Shown here one piece after another: positions 6,174-6,554 of a DNA stretch of 6,554 nucleotides; positions within the stretch are counted from its first letter, which is position 1; the number at the start of each line of letters is the position of its first letter. The position numbers and the translations under genes are program-made. The DNA lies in contig DAEG01000097.1 in assembly GCA_002495235.1 (NCBI GenBank), positions 803-7,356 on the forward strand. Reading direction: 5' to 3'. Origin of the DNA: Euryarchaeota archaeon UBA287. GTDB lineage: Archaea > Thermoplasmatota > UBA186 > UBA287. The notes under the pieces are model-generated. The model had not been told where the DNA came from, searched no databases, and was given only the letters and a program-made list of their open reading frames with translations.

Positions 6174-6554
6174 CTGTATTTTCCTTGGTGATCCCTTCCC
6201 ACGACTCAGAGCCATGCACTTCCCCCTGGTTCCTCACGTAGTTCCTTGTTGTCTCAAGGTCGGAATCCCCGACACTTCTGTAGAACTTTCCAGGACTCCA
6301 GAAGTGGCCTTTCGGGTACCTCTTTCTGAAGTTCGGCTTGGCTCTGAACAGCTCGTATGAGGAGCCTCCCTTCAGAAGGCGCAGAGCCTCAGACACGCTC
6401 ATGGTTGGAGGGACGTCTGCTATGAGATGACCATGATCAGACATGACAGAGATGTTTATTATCTCGATCCCGCGTCTCTCTGCTACTTCTCTGAGAATCT
6501 CCTCACGACGTTTTCTGCATAAAAGCTCGTTTCTGAAAAGAGCTTTCTTCGGGC
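6166..6554 (-). CDS. tnpA: IS200/IS605-family Y1 transposase TnpA (5' end off window)
   Basis: The minus strand is open from the window edge to a TGA at 6168-6166, giving 128 visible residues. An internal ATG at 6444 is too late to be the start, because family-like sequence continues upstream of it (KKALFRNELLC, then VAERRGIEIINISVMSDHGH). IS200 TnpA proteins are usually about 130-150 residues, so only a short N-terminal strand should be missing. The metal-binding HUH motif is at visible residues 40-42, here His-Gly-His. It is followed by ADVPP, SVSEALRLLKGGSS, GHFWSPGKFYRSVGD and the presumed catalytic Tyr105 in NYVRNQ (104-109; codon at 6240-6238). TnpA cuts and joins single-stranded DNA at hairpin ends. 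No frameshift or internal stop is visible. The gene runs 8 bases into the end of dnaJ, and no TnpB gene or element end can be seen in the window. It could be a live element, a relict, or a domesticated TnpA-like protein. Confidence 0.88.
   Translation of the reverse strand, partial: PKKALFRNELLCRKRREEILREVAERRGIEIINISVMSDHGHLIADVPPTMSVSEALRLLKGGSSYELFRAKPNFRKRYPKGHFWSPGKFYRSVGDSDLETTRNYVRNQGEVHGSESWEGITKENTVT

Noticed and set aside
6174..6184. Short T-rich stretch (TATTTT) after dnaJ as a transcription terminator
   Set aside because: Archaeal terminators can be plain T-runs, but this one is short, interrupted and lies within tnpA coding sequence, so it cannot be distinguished from chance.
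1..6554. CRISPR arrays, tRNA or rRNA genes, or a defence or toxin-antitoxin cluster
   Set aside because: No spaced direct repeats, cloverleaf or rRNA-like segments were seen, and nearly all bases are explained by seven coding regions and two short promoter gaps.

Overview
The window looks like a chromosomal segment of an archaeon, and a Thermoplasmata-like euryarchaeon is the best guess. Three genes have a TATA-like box centred 25-26 bases upstream of the start codon, with no room for a Shine-Dalgarno leader, which is the layout of archaeal leaderless genes. Arginine is mostly AGA/AGG and isoleucine often ATA. The chaperone order grpE-dnaK-dnaJ without hrcA, and the glycosidase variant, fit the same picture. 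The lineage is an inference; no rRNA or tRNA gene is present to test it.

Layout: (1) bases 1-1087, minus strand: the N-terminal 362 residues of a GH13 alpha-amylase-family enzyme (cyclomaltodextrinase/neopullulanase type), cut by the window edge just after the catalytic nucleophile. (2) 1088-1155: a short AT-rich divergent promoter region. (3) 1156-2010, plus: an ABC-2 type membrane permease with no ATPase gene beside it. (4) 1985-2635, minus: deoxyribose-phosphate aldolase (deoC), overlapping the permease tail to tail by 26 bases. (5) 2636-2752: a divergent promoter region for deoC and the chaperone operon. (6) 2753-6173, plus: grpE, dnaK and dnaJ, joined by two 4-base ATGA overlaps. (7) 6166-6554, minus: an IS200/IS605-type Y1 transposase (tnpA), N-terminus off the window, overlapping the end of dnaJ by 8 bases.

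GrpE, DnaK and DnaJ form one Hsp70 folding machine: DnaJ delivers substrates and stimulates ATP hydrolysis by DnaK, and GrpE exchanges the nucleotide. The tight overlaps suggest coupled synthesis. The glycosidase and DeoC are carbon catabolism enzymes (maltodextrins; deoxyribose 5-phosphate) but are separately transcribed, and nothing ties them to the chaperones beyond proximity.

I found no clearly new multi-gene system. The points most worth a second look are the transposase gene whose end lies inside dnaJ, leaving no free space for a normal right element end; the consistent leaderless promoter geometry next to a strong internal Shine-Dalgarno for dnaK; a small dyad at the grpE promoter; a five-copy DIF repeat in DnaJ; and the orphan permease.
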